Assembly: GCF_947498175.1 (NCBI RefSeq)
Contig: NZ_CANMJB010000011.1
Span: 1-48,711 of the forward strand
Direction: 5' to 3'
DNA length: 48,711 nt
DNA from: an uncultured Algimonas sp.
GTDB taxonomy: Bacteria; Pseudomonadota; Alphaproteobacteria; Caulobacterales; Maricaulaceae
Part shown: piece by piece, positions 8,041-17,279 of the stretch
Position numbering within the stretch: position 1 is the first letter of the stretch
Layout of the letters: the number at the start of each line of letters is the position of its first letter
Translations under genes and position numbers: made by a program
The notes under the pieces: generated by a model
Seen by the model: only the letters and a program-made list of their open reading frames with translations
Database searches by the model: none
Told to the model about the DNA's origin: nothing

Positions 8041-10677
8041 GTGACCCAGACCTTGTTCAGAACCTTGCTGCTCGGCACCGCTCTCGCCACGCCGCTGACG
8101 GCGTTCGCCCAGCAAACCACATCCAGCCCCACGGGGCCGAGTATCGCTCAGACCCCCACATCTGACGAAAATCTGGACGAGGTCATTGCGGTCGGCACGT
8201 TCATTCCTAACGAAAAGCAGATCACCTCGGAAATCACCTCCGTGCTGGACGAGGATGTCTTCGCCCAAATCGGCGCCGGTGACATCGCCTCCGCGCTTAC
8301 CCGCGTCACGGGTCTGTCGCTCGCCCAGGGCAAGTTCGTGATCGTCCGCGGCCTGAACGAGCGCTACTCCAATGCGACGCTCAACGGCTCGCCGCTGCCG
8401 TCGCCGGAACCGCTGCGCCGGGTCGCGCCGCTCGATCTCTTCCCGACGTCTATCCTGTCCGACGTCGTCGTCCAGAAGACGGCCAGCCCAGAATTCTCCG
8501 GCGAATTCGGCGGCGGGGCGATCAATCTGCGCACGCGCGGCCTTCCGTCGGAAGATTTTCTCGAAGTCTCGATTTCAGGTTCCGCCAATTCGGAAACGAC
8601 GCTGCGCCGCGGGTTCAATGTCGAAGGATCCGATACGGACTGGATCGGCTTCGACGACGGTCTGCGCGACCTGCCGCCCCTGAACGAACTCGGTGAACCG
8701 ACGCAGAACTTCGATACGTTCGACACGCTGATCGTGCGGTCGAATACGGACGTGCCGTTCAATGGCGGTGCGCGCCTGTCGGGCGGCAAGGTCTTCGATC
8801 TGGATAGCGGCCCGTCGATCGGCGTTCTCGCCACGATCGGCTACGACAATAGCTGGCAGACGCGCCGCGGCCAGGACAATACCACGACGCTGGACGGCGA
8901 CGGCATCCGCCTGCAGAACGACAAGGATCTGGTCGGGACGGAAAACGCGATCTCGCTGAACGGCCTTCTGTCGGTCGGTGCGGAGATCGACGAGGACAAT
9001 ACGGTCACGCTGGTCGGCTTCGCCACGCGCCAATCCTCGTCCGAAGTGCGCGTGCTGCAGGGTTTCGACAATGACGACAACGAATTCCAGCGTACGGATT
9101 TCACCGAATGGTTCGAGCGCGAAGTCTATATGGGACAGCTGCTCGGCGAACATTTCATCTCCGCGCTGGACGATGCGGAACTGAACTGGCGGGCTTCCTA
9201 TGCCGTCGCCGGCCGCGACGCTCCCTATGAGCGCTTCGTGCGCTACAATGAAGAAGGTCCGCTCGATGACCGCTTCATCGGCATCGATACGGGCCGCCTC
9301 GGCGTGTCCAACCAGGTCCAGTTCTCTGAGCTGGACGACACGTCGCTCGATCTGGGCGTGGATTTCGTCTATCCGGCCGTCTTCGGCGACCGCGAAATCG
9401 ACCTGAAGATCGGCGGGGCCTATCTGGACAAGTCGCGCGACAGCGAACAGGTCATCTTCCGCTACGAACAGGGCGACCGCGTCATCCCGCAGGAGTTTTC
9501 ACGCTTCCGCATCGACCGCCTGTTCTCGGATGCCTTGTTCGAAAACGGGTTCACCAAGATCGACCGCCTCGCCGCCAGCGCCGGTTTCCCGGACCGGGCC
9601 GAATCGACTCTGGAGACGATCGCGGGTTATGTCGGTTTCGACACCAACGTCACCGACACACTCCAGGTCGCGGGCGGCGTACGTTATGAAGACTCCGAGC
9701 AGACGACCGCCATCGGCAGTATCCTAGACGACACATCGAGCCAGTTCGATCCGCTGGAAGAGAGCTTCTGGCTGCCTTCCATGACGGCGACCTATACGTT
9801 CCTGGACAATTGGCAGCTGCGTCTGGCGGCGTCCAAGACTATCAATCGTCCGCAGTTTCGCGAACTGACCCCGTCCCTGTTCATCAACACCGACACGAAC
9901 GACCAGTTCATCGGCAACCCGTTCCTGCAAAATTCCGAAAGCACCAATCTGGATGCCCGGCTGGAATACTATTTCGCGGCGAACCAGTTCTTCACCGTCG
10001 GCTTCTTCTACAAGGACCTGACGAATCCGATCGAAGAAATCCTCATCAGCGTGGGCGAAGTCGATACGACCAGCTTCATCAATGCGCCGGCGGCCGAGGT
10101 CTATGGCATCGAACTGGAGTTCGAGAAGAAATTCGGCATCCCGTCCGATTTCGGTTTCCTGAGCGACCTGATCGGCGGACAGGATTTCGTCGTCCGCTCC
10201 AACTACACCTATTCCGACAGCTCGGTCACTGCGGAAGGCCAGTTGCCGATCATCCCGGCGGTGATCAATCCGGACGGGTTCGACCCGCGCTTCATCGCGG
10301 CCGAGGGCCTCTACTCGGACGGCCGCAAGCTGCAGGGCCAATCCGACCACCTGGCCAACCTGCAATTGGGTATCGAGAACTACGAAGCCGGTTGGGATGC
10401 GTTCTTGCTGCTGAACTATACCAGCGAACGGATCCGCGCCGTGGAACAGCTCGAAGCCGGGTTGCCTGCCATCAACGAGCAATTGCCGATCAGCCTCGAC
10501 TTCGTGGTCAATGTGCCGTTCGAGCTGCGCGGCGGCGATTACGAGTTCGGTTTCAAGATTCAGAACATCCTGGACGAGAAATACGAGGCCACGCAGACGC
10601 GCGGCCCGACGACGCTGGTCATCGACGATTACGAGATCGGCACGACCTTCTCCGCCAGCTTGAAGCGCCGTTTCTAG
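8041..10677 (+). CDS. TonB-dependent outer-membrane receptor
   Basis: An 878-aa protein from GTG 8041, which gives a clean signal peptide (TLFRTLLLGTALATPLTAFAQQ); the open frame starting at 7999 would begin inside the terminator. The plug domain follows: DIASALTRVTGLSLAQGKFVIVRGLNERYSNATLNG-type region near residues 80-125, LFPTSILSDVVVQKTASPEFSGEFGGG near 140-165. The rest is an aromatic-rich beta barrel ending in TFSASLKRRF with a terminal Phe, as required for BAM insertion. Plug features resemble receptors that work with surface lipoproteins rather than classical siderophore receptors. It is probably expressed with the beta-helix lipoprotein upstream. Substrate unknown. Confidence 0.9.
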   Translation: MTQTLFRTLLLGTALATPLTAFAQQTTSSPTGPSIAQTPTSDENLDEVIAVGTFIPNEKQITSEITSVLDEDVFAQIGAGDIASALTRVTGLSLAQGKFVIVRGLNERYSNATLNGSPLPSPEPLRRVAPLDLFPTSILSDVVVQKTASPEFSGEFGGGAINLRTRGLPSEDFLEVSISGSANSETTLRRGFNVEGSDTDWIGFDDGLRDLPPLNELGEPTQNFDTFDTLIVRSNTDVPFNGGARLSGGKVFDLDSGPSIGVLATIGYDNSWQTRRGQDNTTTLDGDGIRLQNDKDLVGTENAISLNGLLSVGAEIDEDNTVTLVGFATRQSSSEVRVLQGFDNDDNEFQRTDFTEWFEREVYMGQLLGEHFISALDDAELNWRASYAVAGRDAPYERFVRYNEEGPLDDRFIGIDTGRLGVSNQVQFSELDDTSLDLGVDFVYPAVFGDREIDLKIGGAYLDKSRDSEQVIFRYEQGDRVIPQEFSRFRIDRLFSDALFENGFTKIDRLAASAGFPDRAESTLETIAGYVGFDTNVTDTLQVAGGVRYEDSEQTTAIGSILDDTSSQFDPLEESFWLPSMTATYTFLDNWQLRLAASKTINRPQFRELTPSLFINTDTNDQFIGNPFLQNSESTNLDARLEYYFAANQFFTVGFFYKDLTNPIEEILISVGEVDTTSFINAPAAEVYGIELEFEKKFGIPSDFGFLSDLIGGQDFVVRSNYTYSDSSVTAEGQLPIIPAVINPDGFDPRFIAAEGLYSDGRKLQGQSDHLANLQLGIENYEAGWDAFLLLNYTSERIRAVEQLEAGLPAINEQLPISLDFVVNVPFELRGGDYEFGFKIQNILDEKYEATQTRGPTTLVIDDYEIGTTFSASLKRRF

Positions 10678-10702
10678 GCGGTATGAATCATGCCGAGTGC
10701 AG

Positions 10703-10728
10703 AGCCCACCCTGTCAGGAGGGCTTTTT
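10703..10728 (+). terminator. rho-independent terminator
   Basis: AGCCC/GGGCT arms with an inner CC/GG pairing, followed by TTTTT, 26 bp after the receptor stop and just before the convergent dioxygenase gene. Confidence 0.75.
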
Positions 10729-10759
10729 ACCGGGGTGAGGTAAGGTCACAGCGCTGCGC

Positions 10760-11431
10760 CTAGGACAGCAGACGCTTCAGATTGGCGATGACCTTGCCGA
10801 GAACGAGCATCGGATCGGACTGATCGGCATGGGACTGCGACAGGGTCGCGCGAAGGTTTTCGAGGTCGAACAGGACCTCCCTGTGTTCACCGTGCTTCTG
10901 ACGGCTTTCGATCCATCCCACGGCCGCCAGTCGGACACCGGATCCGATATCGTCCACCTGGTGCAGGGATGTCGACGGATAGAGCAGCAACGATCCGGCC
11001 GGGCATTTGAACGACCGCCGTTCGCCGGGCAGGTCGAGGGTCAGCGTGCCGCCGTCATAATCGTCGGGGTCGCTGAGAAACAGAGTGTAGGACAGATCGG
11101 TTCGCATCGCCGCCGCCTCGCGACCCATGACGGCATTGTCGTGATGCAACCCGTAGCCGCCGCCCGCTTCGGTCCGGCTGAGCAGGAGCGGGGAGAAGCG
11201 GGCGGGTTGGGCGGCGGCGTTCAGGACCGGATGGGACTGGATGCATGCGAAGAGCCGGTCGCGCAATCGGGAGCCGCTGCGCGTGGTCAGATCGGCCTGG
11301 GCGTTGCGTTTGACCTGGCTGGCCGTGCGACCCGCCGTGCGGGTTCCGTCCTGCCACCTGATATCGCGCAGGTCATGGCGGACAGCCGCGAGCTGATCGC
11401 CATCCAGAACCGAGTCGATGACGAGAATCAT
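10760..11431 (-). CDS. PKHD-type Fe(II)/2-oxoglutarate dioxygenase (PiuC/YbiX family)
   Basis: A 223-aa cytosolic protein. The metal site is H96-x-D98 (GLHHDNA) with distal H157 (STSLHQVD), and R167 is placed to bind 2-oxoglutarate. The N-terminal MILVIDSVLDGDQLAAVRHDL and the GDGTRTAGRTA-like segment (here WQDGTRTAG) are typical of PiuC/YbiX. ATG 11431 is chosen over an extension of 16 residues. Family members usually sit beside TonB receptors for iron chelates and are often iron-regulated. Here the gene is convergent with the TonB receptor and divergent from the lipoprotein gene at 11508. The substrate is not known for the family. Confidence 0.9.
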   Translation of the reverse strand: MILVIDSVLDGDQLAAVRHDLRDIRWQDGTRTAGRTASQVKRNAQADLTTRSGSRLRDRLFACIQSHPVLNAAAQPARFSPLLLSRTEAGGGYGLHHDNAVMGREAAAMRTDLSYTLFLSDPDDYDGGTLTLDLPGERRSFKCPAGSLLLYPSTSLHQVDDIGSGVRLAAVGWIESRQKHGEHREVLFDLENLRATLSQSHADQSDPMLVLGKVIANLKRLLS

Positions 11432-11507
11432 CCGTCTTCGGACTTGCGAGCGATTTGCATATAGGTCATGGGGCCTCATAGCGTTTCACAGTCGAACAAG
11501 GCAAATC

Positions 11508-12371
11508 ATGTCAATCCAACAGAAAAGCTGGACCAAACTCGGACTTGCAACCGCGCTGGCCGCCGGACTGGCCGGCACGGCGTGTTCGCCCGGAACGGAT
11601 AACGAGACCCCAGCCTCTGCCGAGGCACCGGCAGCCACCCCTGACGTCACCGATCCGGACGTTGCCGCTTCGGGGTCATCGGCGGCACAGGTCGGAGATC
11701 CGGGCGAGGGCGGCGAGGGTGAGGGCGGTGTGTCCATAGCGCAGGCCGGGACCGATCCAGTGGTTTTCCGTTCCGCGCTCGCCATCACGGAAGCGCATTT
11801 CCTCGCCGGGCGCGATGCTTATGCAGCGGGCTTCACGGACGCGGCGGGCGAAATGTTCGCCCATCCCGTGTCCGAGGTTCTGGCCGACATGGAAGGCGTG
11901 CTGCGCGAACGCGGCGTGGAGGATTTTACGGACCTATTGCTGGACGCGTCCGATGCGGCTTACCGGGGCGCGCCCCAAGCCGACATCGATCGCCATGTCG
12001 ATGGGGTTATCGCTGCCTTGCGGACGGCCGCCGACAAAGCGCCTGACAACGGCATGGATGCGGGCGCCGTCGCCGCCCGTGTCACCGCCGATCAAATCGA
12101 CCGCGCCGCCGACATGTACGGCGTGGCGCAGCGAAGCGACGCTTACGAGCCCTATCTGGACGGCTATGGCTTCTACAAGGCGGCGTTGGCCGTCATGACC
12201 GACAACCGGACGCGGATCGAAGCTTCGGACGCCGATGCGGTGTCCGACCTAGAGGCCGCCCTGACTGCCTTGGGCCGCGCCTACCCGACTGCGACCCGGC
12301 CGGAAACACTGGACGAAAATGCCGCGCAGCTGGCCGCGCTCGCCTCCCGCGCGATGTTGAGCCTGGGATAG
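11508..12371 (+). CDS. helical lipoprotein of unknown function
   Basis: A 287-aa predicted exported protein. The signal segment LGLATALAAGLAGTAC places a candidate lipidated Cys at residue 26, but the -3 position is Gly, so the lipobox is weak. An Ala/Pro/Glu/Gly-rich linker follows to about residue 85. The rest is mostly alpha helical, with EAHFLAGRDAYAAG, EMFAHPVSEVLADM and YEPYLDGYGFYKAALAVM. Two histidines (in EAHF and AHPVSE) could bind metal, and the pattern faintly recalls imelysin-like iron proteins, but I cannot assign it. Start ATG 11508. If the island is removed, it would be the next gene beyond tRNA-Leu from the lipoprotein cluster at 43342. Confidence 0.75.
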   Translation: MSIQQKSWTKLGLATALAAGLAGTACSPGTDNETPASAEAPAATPDVTDPDVAASGSSAAQVGDPGEGGEGEGGVSIAQAGTDPVVFRSALAITEAHFLAGRDAYAAGFTDAAGEMFAHPVSEVLADMEGVLRERGVEDFTDLLLDASDAAYRGAPQADIDRHVDGVIAALRTAADKAPDNGMDAGAVAARVTADQIDRAADMYGVAQRSDAYEPYLDGYGFYKAALAVMTDNRTRIEASDADAVSDLEAALTALGRAYPTATRPETLDENAAQLAALASRAMLSLG

Positions 12372-12408
12372 AGACGCTGGCAGAAATCGGTCGGAGGCCG
12401 ACGAAAGC

Positions 12409-12929
12409 CTAAGACAGCACAGTCATTCCGTTGGCTTCGGCAGGGCCGGGAAGCCCGGTTCGGAATGAGGATGGTGCGGCCGAGATCCCGCGCGCGGCGA
12501 GCTGACCCAGACCGACCTTGTTGGACTTGGCGAGCGCGTCACGAATAACGGCAAACCCTTCCTCGGCCACCTTGCCGTCACCGGGCGTCACAAAATACGG
12601 CTTCTCGAAAAAACGCGGGTCGATTTCGCAATGATCGACGAACTGTACCGGGTCGATCGTTTCCTTGGATTCCAACTTGAGAACGTCGAGCTCGTCCTTT
12701 TCGAGCAGCATATATTTGCCGTCATCGACTTCGTAGCCCTTGACGATATCGTCGCTCTTGACCTCGCCAACCCCGGGCGCCGTTTTTGATACTTGATGCG
12801 TTTTCCGCTCTCGCGATGGATCTGGTTCAGCCTGATCGTCTCGGCATGGTCAACGGCCGTGTAAAGCTCGATGCCGATGGTCACGAGGCTGAGTCGCAAA
12901 TGACCTTTCCAATAAGCGCGTGCAGGCAT
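12409..12929 (-). pseudogene. ku: Ku DNA-end-binding protein, frameshifted and truncated
   Basis: Bacterial Ku binds double-strand ends for non-homologous end joining. The first part (MPARAYWKGHLRLSLVTIGIE... to KRIKYQK, about 48 residues) is a good Ku N-terminus. The frame then breaks at an A5 run (T5 on the plus strand, 12783-12787) where one base is missing. The next frame resumes with TAPGVGEVKSDDIVKGYEVD and runs through DPRFFEKPYFVTP to KVGLGQLAARG. After that the Ku sequence stops, about 120 residues short of normal length, and the remaining codons are read from across the att repeat. No ligD is present in the window. It is divergent from katE, a common neighbour of ku. Confidence 0.88.
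12471..12485. repeat. att direct repeat, distal copy
   Basis: ATGGTGCGGCCGAGA, identical to 43051-43065. Flanking bases on both sides differ from the right copy, so the identity is limited to these 15 bp. It represents a duplicated tRNA-Leu 3' end left at the far end of the island. Confidence 0.8.
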
Positions 12930-13180
12930 GAGGCGTTTCCAAAGTTCAATCTCTTGTCACGCCAAGGCCAACATAGAGCAAAACCTTACAGTGGATTTGA
13001 AGAAGTCCATTGTTCCTATTTTCGGGTCCAACCTTCCGATTCGATAAATGAAGCACTGGTGACCAAGATGCTCAGGCCACCGCGTCGGCGTGTGGAACAA
13101 GCCATATCTACGGACGTTGCAATATTACGCATTAAAACTTTCACGACATGACTCGGATTGTGATGCGCGGTAGCGATCAC

Positions 13181-15238
13181 ATGAAAAAGACGACTCAACT
13201 GCCTGATCTCGATGCGGGCGGCGCGCCGCACCAGACGACCGAGGATGGCTACGACACGCTCACGACGAAGAACGGCACGCCCGTCTCCGACAGTCAGAAC
13301 CATCTGAAGGCGGGGCCGCGCGGCCCAATGCTGATGGACGATTTCGCCTTCCGCGAGAAGATGTTCCATTTCGATCACGAGCGTATTCCTGAACGCGTTG
13401 TGCATGCGCGCGGCTACGGCATGAAAGGCTATTTCGAACTGACCGACAGCCTGTCGGACCTCACGGACGCCAAGATATTGAGCGAGATCGGCAAGAAGAC
13501 GGAAGCCTTCATGCGCATCTCAACCGTTGCGGGCAACAAGGGGTCGCCGGACCTGGCCCGCGACGTGCGCGGTTTCGCCGTCAAGATGTATACGGACGAA
13601 GGCAATTGGGACTTGGTCGGCAACAATATCCCGGTCTTCTTTATCCAGGACGCGATCAAGTTCCCCGACCTGATCCACGCCGCCAAGCCCGAACCGCATA
13701 GCGGCTTTCCGCAGGCGCAGACCGCCCACGACAATTTCTGGGACTTCATCTCTCTGTCGCCCGAAGCCATGCATATGGTCATGTGGATCATGTCGGACCG
13801 GGCCATCCCGCGCTCGCTGCGCTTCATGGAAGGGTTCGGGGTCCACACCTTCCGCCTGATCAAGGACGGCAAGTCGACCTTCGTGAAATTCCACTGGAAG
13901 CCGAAATACGGGATGCAGTCGGTGATGTGGAACGAGGCCGTCAAGATCAACGGCGCCGATCCCGACTACCATCGGCGTGACATCTTCAATTCGATCGACA
14001 AGGGCGATTTCCCCGAATGGGAACTCGGGGTCCAGATCTTCGATCAGGATTTCGCGGACAATTTCGAATTCGACGTGCTGGATGCGACGAAGCTCATCCC
14101 CGAGGAGGTCGTTCCGGTCCGGATCATCGGACGGCTCGTGCTGGACAAGAATGTCGACAATTTCTTCGCCGAAACCGAACAGGTCGCCTTCTGCACCTCC
14201 AACGTCCCGCCCGGCATCGGTTTCTCGAACGACCCGCTGCTGCAGGGCCGCAATTTCTCCTACCTGGACACGCAGCTCAAGCGGTTGGGCGGTCCAAACT
14301 TCCAGCACATTCCCGTCAACCGTCCGCGCTGTCCCATGCACAATTTCCAGCAGGACGGTCACATGGCGATGGAGAATCCGACGACCCGCGCCAATTACGA
14401 ACCCAATAGCTGGGGCCCCGACGAGGGTGGTCCGCGCGAGAATCCCAAGGCCGGCTATAAGTTCTACGAACAGCCGCTCGAAGGGCCCGCGCTCAAGATA
14501 CGCCCTGAGAGTTTCGCCGACCATTACAGCCAGGCGCGCCAATTCTACATCAGCCAGACCAAGGTCGAGCAGATGCACATGCAGGACGCGCTCTGCTTCG
14601 AGCTCAGCAAGGTCGGGAAGGTCGCCATCCGCGAACTGATGGTCGCCCATCTGCACAACATCGACGACGGTTTGGCCAAGGCGGTCGCCCAGGGACTGGG
14701 CATGAAACTGCCGAAGCCCGCCAAGACTGCGGCCGAGACGAAGATGGACATCGCGCCGTCCGACGCGCTCAGCATGCTGAAGAACCCGCCGAAAAGTTTC
14801 GCTAGCCGGACGCTCGGCATCCTGGTGGCGGACGAGTCCGACGCAGGCCGCGTCAAGGGCTTGCAGGCTGCGATGAAAAAGCTCGGCGCGAATGTCGCTG
14901 TCATCGCGCCAACCGTCGGCGGGGTCGATCTTGACGACGGGACGCATCTGCCCGCGGACGAGCAGGTCGGCGGCGGGCCTTCTGTCCTGTACGACGCGGT
15001 CGCCGTGATCGTGTCAAAGGCGGGCGGCAAGACGCTCGCCGCTATGCCCGCGGCTAAGGATTTCGTCTCCGACGCCCACGCCCACAAGAAGTTCGTGGCC
15101 CATGACGACGGGGCCATGTTGCTGTTCGAGGCGGCTGGTCTGGGCGAGATGATGACAACAGGCTATTTCGGGGTCGACGCCTTAGTCAACGGTTTCGCCG
15201 ACGCGCTGCCGGCGCTCAGATGCTGGGACCGGGGCTGA
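13181..15238 (+). CDS. katE: large-subunit (clade 2) catalase
   Basis: A heme catalase degrading hydrogen peroxide. It has 685 aa from ATG 13181; an ATG at 13163 is also possible, and neither has a clear Shine-Dalgarno sequence. Visible motifs are [18 protein letters not shown] (catalytic His in VHARG), the catalytic Asn in [12 protein letters not shown], and the proximal heme Tyr in RNFSYLDTQ. The extra C-terminal domain of about 150 residues, beginning at [14 protein letters not shown], is the flavodoxin/GATase-like fold found in HPII-type catalases. It is intact, at the left end of the island, divergent from the broken ku, and meets the desaturase gene tail to tail with only 6 bp between. 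Confidence 0.96.
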   Translation: MKKTTQLPDLDAGGAPHQTTEDGYDTLTTKNGTPVSDSQNHLKAGPRGPMLMDDFAFREKMFHFDHERIPERVVHARGYGMKGYFELTDSLSDLTDAKILSEIGKKTEAFMRISTVAGNKGSPDLARDVRGFAVKMYTDEGNWDLVGNNIPVFFIQDAIKFPDLIHAAKPEPHSGFPQAQTAHDNFWDFISLSPEAMHMVMWIMSDRAIPRSLRFMEGFGVHTFRLIKDGKSTFVKFHWKPKYGMQSVMWNEAVKINGADPDYHRRDIFNSIDKGDFPEWELGVQIFDQDFADNFEFDVLDATKLIPEEVVPVRIIGRLVLDKNVDNFFAETEQVAFCTSNVPPGIGFSNDPLLQGRNFSYLDTQLKRLGGPNFQHIPVNRPRCPMHNFQQDGHMAMENPTTRANYEPNSWGPDEGGPRENPKAGYKFYEQPLEGPALKIRPESFADHYSQARQFYISQTKVEQMHMQDALCFELSKVGKVAIRELMVAHLHNIDDGLAKAVAQGLGMKLPKPAKTAAETKMDIAPSDALSMLKNPPKSFASRTLGILVADESDAGRVKGLQAAMKKLGANVAVIAPTVGGVDLDDGTHLPADEQVGGGPSVLYDAVAVIVSKAGGKTLAAMPAAKDFVSDAHAHKKFVAHDDGAMLLFEAAGLGEMMTTGYFGVDALVNGFADALPALRCWDRG

Positions 15239-15244
15239 AACTGA

Positions 15245-16246
15245 TTAAGCGCATGCGCGGAAGCTGACCATCCGTTTGCGACGCTCACACCAGAGCGCGA
15301 GACTGACGCTGGAAAAGCTCTCGCGGAGCGTCAGACGCCCGATCGTCTTGAGTTCCGGATGCGCCTTCAGAATGCGCGGAAGGTGGTAGAAGGGAATGCG
15401 TGCGGACAGGTGATGCACGTGATGCACGCCGATATGACCGGTGACCCACATCGCCCACCCGGGCAGCGCGTAGTAGGAACTGCCGCGCAGGGCGGCTTCC
15501 TTGCGGTCCCATTCGCCCGTTCGCGACCAATGGGTGTCGTCGAACTGGTGCTGGACATAGAACATCCAGACGCCGATCGAGGCACCGACTAGGATGGTCG
15601 GAACTTGGATGATGAGGAAGACTTTCCACCCGACAGCCCAGATCATCACGCCGTAAACCAAGGCGATTCCAACGTTCGTCAGCAGCGCGCTCGCCCATTC
15701 GGACCGGCTCAATTTACCGGATCCGAGGGGAAGGCGGTTGTACAGGAAGAAAACGTAGGGCGGGCCGATGCCGAACATCACGACGGGGTGGCGATACAAA
15801 CGATACTTCAGACGCGTCCATCGGCTCGCCGTGCGGTATTCCTTGACCGTCATCGTGATGATGTCGTCGCCGATCCCGCGCCGATCCAGATTGCCCGAAC
15901 CGGCATGATGGAGCGCGTGTCCGCGTTTCCAGTGGTCATAGGGCGTGAGGGTGATCAGGCTGAGGAATCGGCCGACCCAGTCATTCGTCCGGCGACCGCT
16001 GAACATGGATTGGTGTCCGCAGTCATGCTGGATGATGAAAAGACGCACGACCAGCGCCCCCGCAGGCAGGAATCCAACGATCGCCCAATATTGCCCGGCC
16101 TGCAACAGGCCCCAGAGAGCAGCCCAAAGCGCCAGGAACGGCCCGAGCGTGATCAACAATTCCAATAAGGCGCGCCGATCATCGGCCGTGCGATAGGGGG
16201 CGAGGCGTTTGTACCAAGTTTGAGCAGGGATGTTCATGAAGGTCAT
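15245..16246 (-). CDS. membrane fatty acid desaturase
   Basis: A 333-aa integral membrane di-iron desaturase that introduces double bonds into acyl chains. The three histidine boxes are present: HDCGH (about residue 74), HALHH (about 110) and HHVHH (about 275), with QHQFDDTHW between the later ones. Four to six hydrophobic segments are visible (e.g. LLITLGPFLALWAALWGLL, VGIALVYGVMIWAVGW). It resembles delta-12/omega-6 type bacterial desaturases; regiospecificity cannot be decided. Start is ATG 16246 or ATG 16237 (MNIPAQTW). It is convergent with katE. Electron donor genes are not adjacent. Confidence 0.9.
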   Translation of the reverse strand: MTFMNIPAQTWYKRLAPYRTADDRRALLELLITLGPFLALWAALWGLLQAGQYWAIVGFLPAGALVVRLFIIQHDCGHQSMFSGRRTNDWVGRFLSLITLTPYDHWKRGHALHHAGSGNLDRRGIGDDIITMTVKEYRTASRWTRLKYRLYRHPVVMFGIGPPYVFFLYNRLPLGSGKLSRSEWASALLTNVGIALVYGVMIWAVGWKVFLIIQVPTILVGASIGVWMFYVQHQFDDTHWSRTGEWDRKEAALRGSSYYALPGWAMWVTGHIGVHHVHHLSARIPFYHLPRILKAHPELKTIGRLTLRESFSSVSLALWCERRKRMVSFRACA

Positions 16247-16452
16247 GCTTCAGGGTCTCGGCATAGCGCTAGATCGCAGATGGTCCGGAGTGGTGCGCGG
16301 CGTCAACCGTCCAATCCAGCTGCCAGACTCATACATGCCGAATAATATGACAAAGATTAAAGGATTTGGTCCATGGACTGCTACGACATTCTCTTCAACA
16401 TTGCGTGTGGGTAAAGGTAAGGCGTATATGCCTTTGACAAAGCCAACGCTAT
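16247..16452. other. AT-rich intergenic region
   Basis: No gene seen. It holds the desaturase promoter region and an imperfect palindrome AAGGCGTATATGCCTT at about 16419-16434. Confidence 0.5.
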
Positions 16453-16640
16453 TTAACGGTTAGCTTCCAACCTGTCTCGTGGCAGAGCAGCCACTACATT
16501 TGCCGTCGCAAATCCAGCACTTAGTCCACTCGTTGAGACCCATTGCGCTACTGCTTGTGCCCCCACAGCGCTTTCCATCAATTGTCTCAGCGCATTCGTC
16601 TTTAGGCCGCTGTCTTTCTGGGCAATAAGTGCTCCGGCTG
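16453..16640 (-). pseudogene. C-terminal fragment of an unrecognised protein
   Basis: A minus-strand frame without a credible start reads AGALIAQKDSGLKTNALRQ, then MESAVGAQAVAQWVSTSGL and SAGFATANVVAALPRDRLEA before TAA at 16453. The composition looks like a real helical protein tail, and it is cut off where the coupling-protein fragment begins on the other strand near 16629. This suggests a recombination scar. I cannot name the family. Confidence 0.35.
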
Positions 16641-17279
16641 TTCGTGGAACAGGTCCTCGCGGCCTAGCTGCAGAACGAACCCGGACCGGACGAACCGCAT
16701 AAGGTGCTCGTGCTTCTGGACGAGTTCGAGTCGCTCGGGACCATGCTGAGCGTCGTGGATAATCTTCCCTTCGTGCGATTCTTCAATCTCCGGATCGTCA
16801 ACAACATCCAGGGACTGACGCAGCTGGACCTCCGCCACGGCCAGGCGGGGCGCGAGAAGATCCTGCAATCGTCGGCGCATCAGATCTTCTTCGCGCTCAA
16901 CGACAGGATGACGACCGAATATGTGTCCTACCGGCTCGGCCGCAAGACGATCAAGCAGACCTCTCGCTCTGTCGGATCCATGGGCGTGACGCGCAACCAT
17001 TCTGAAATGGGTCGCGACCTCATGCTGGCCCAGGAAGTCGCGGTGCTGTCCACCGATGAGCAAATCACTCTCGTGGAGAGTTATCGACCGGACCGGGCGA
17101 AGAAAATCCGCTTTTATCAGGACCGCGCCATCAAGGGACAGGCTCGGAAGCCGACCCCTCAAATCCAGGCTCTCGTTCCAGTCCGACATAATAGCCCAGA
17201 GTTCAAGACACAGACCGTTCCCGACGATGTTCTGAACGAGATCTCCGACCTCGCCCGCGAACTGGAAGACCTACTCTAG
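16629..17279 (+). pseudogene. type IV secretion coupling protein (TraG/VirD4), C-terminal fragment
   Basis: VirD4/TraG proteins are inner-membrane ATPases that deliver DNA to conjugation machinery. Only the C-terminal part remains: LVLLDEFESLG is the Walker B region, NIQGLTQLDL carries the Gln-rich motor motif, and IFFALNDRMTTEYVS and EVAVLSTDEQITLVES are family segments. The Walker A half is missing. Reading the same frame upstream gives LRLFVEQVLAA, a TAG stop (16665-16667), then LQNEPGPDEPHK, so the frame is also interrupted. The longest uninterrupted frame starts at GTG 16704 (191 aa). It overlaps the zeta-toxin gene tail to tail by 4 bp. Confidence 0.82.

Noticed and set aside
13520-14947. 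A 475-residue minus-strand frame opposite katE
   Set aside because: Shadow of the catalase gene; no motif of its own.
16286-16304. Possible third att copy (GAGTGGTGCGCGGCG)
   Set aside because: It matches the tRNA end only partly, with an inserted GC, and gives no module boundary I can support.
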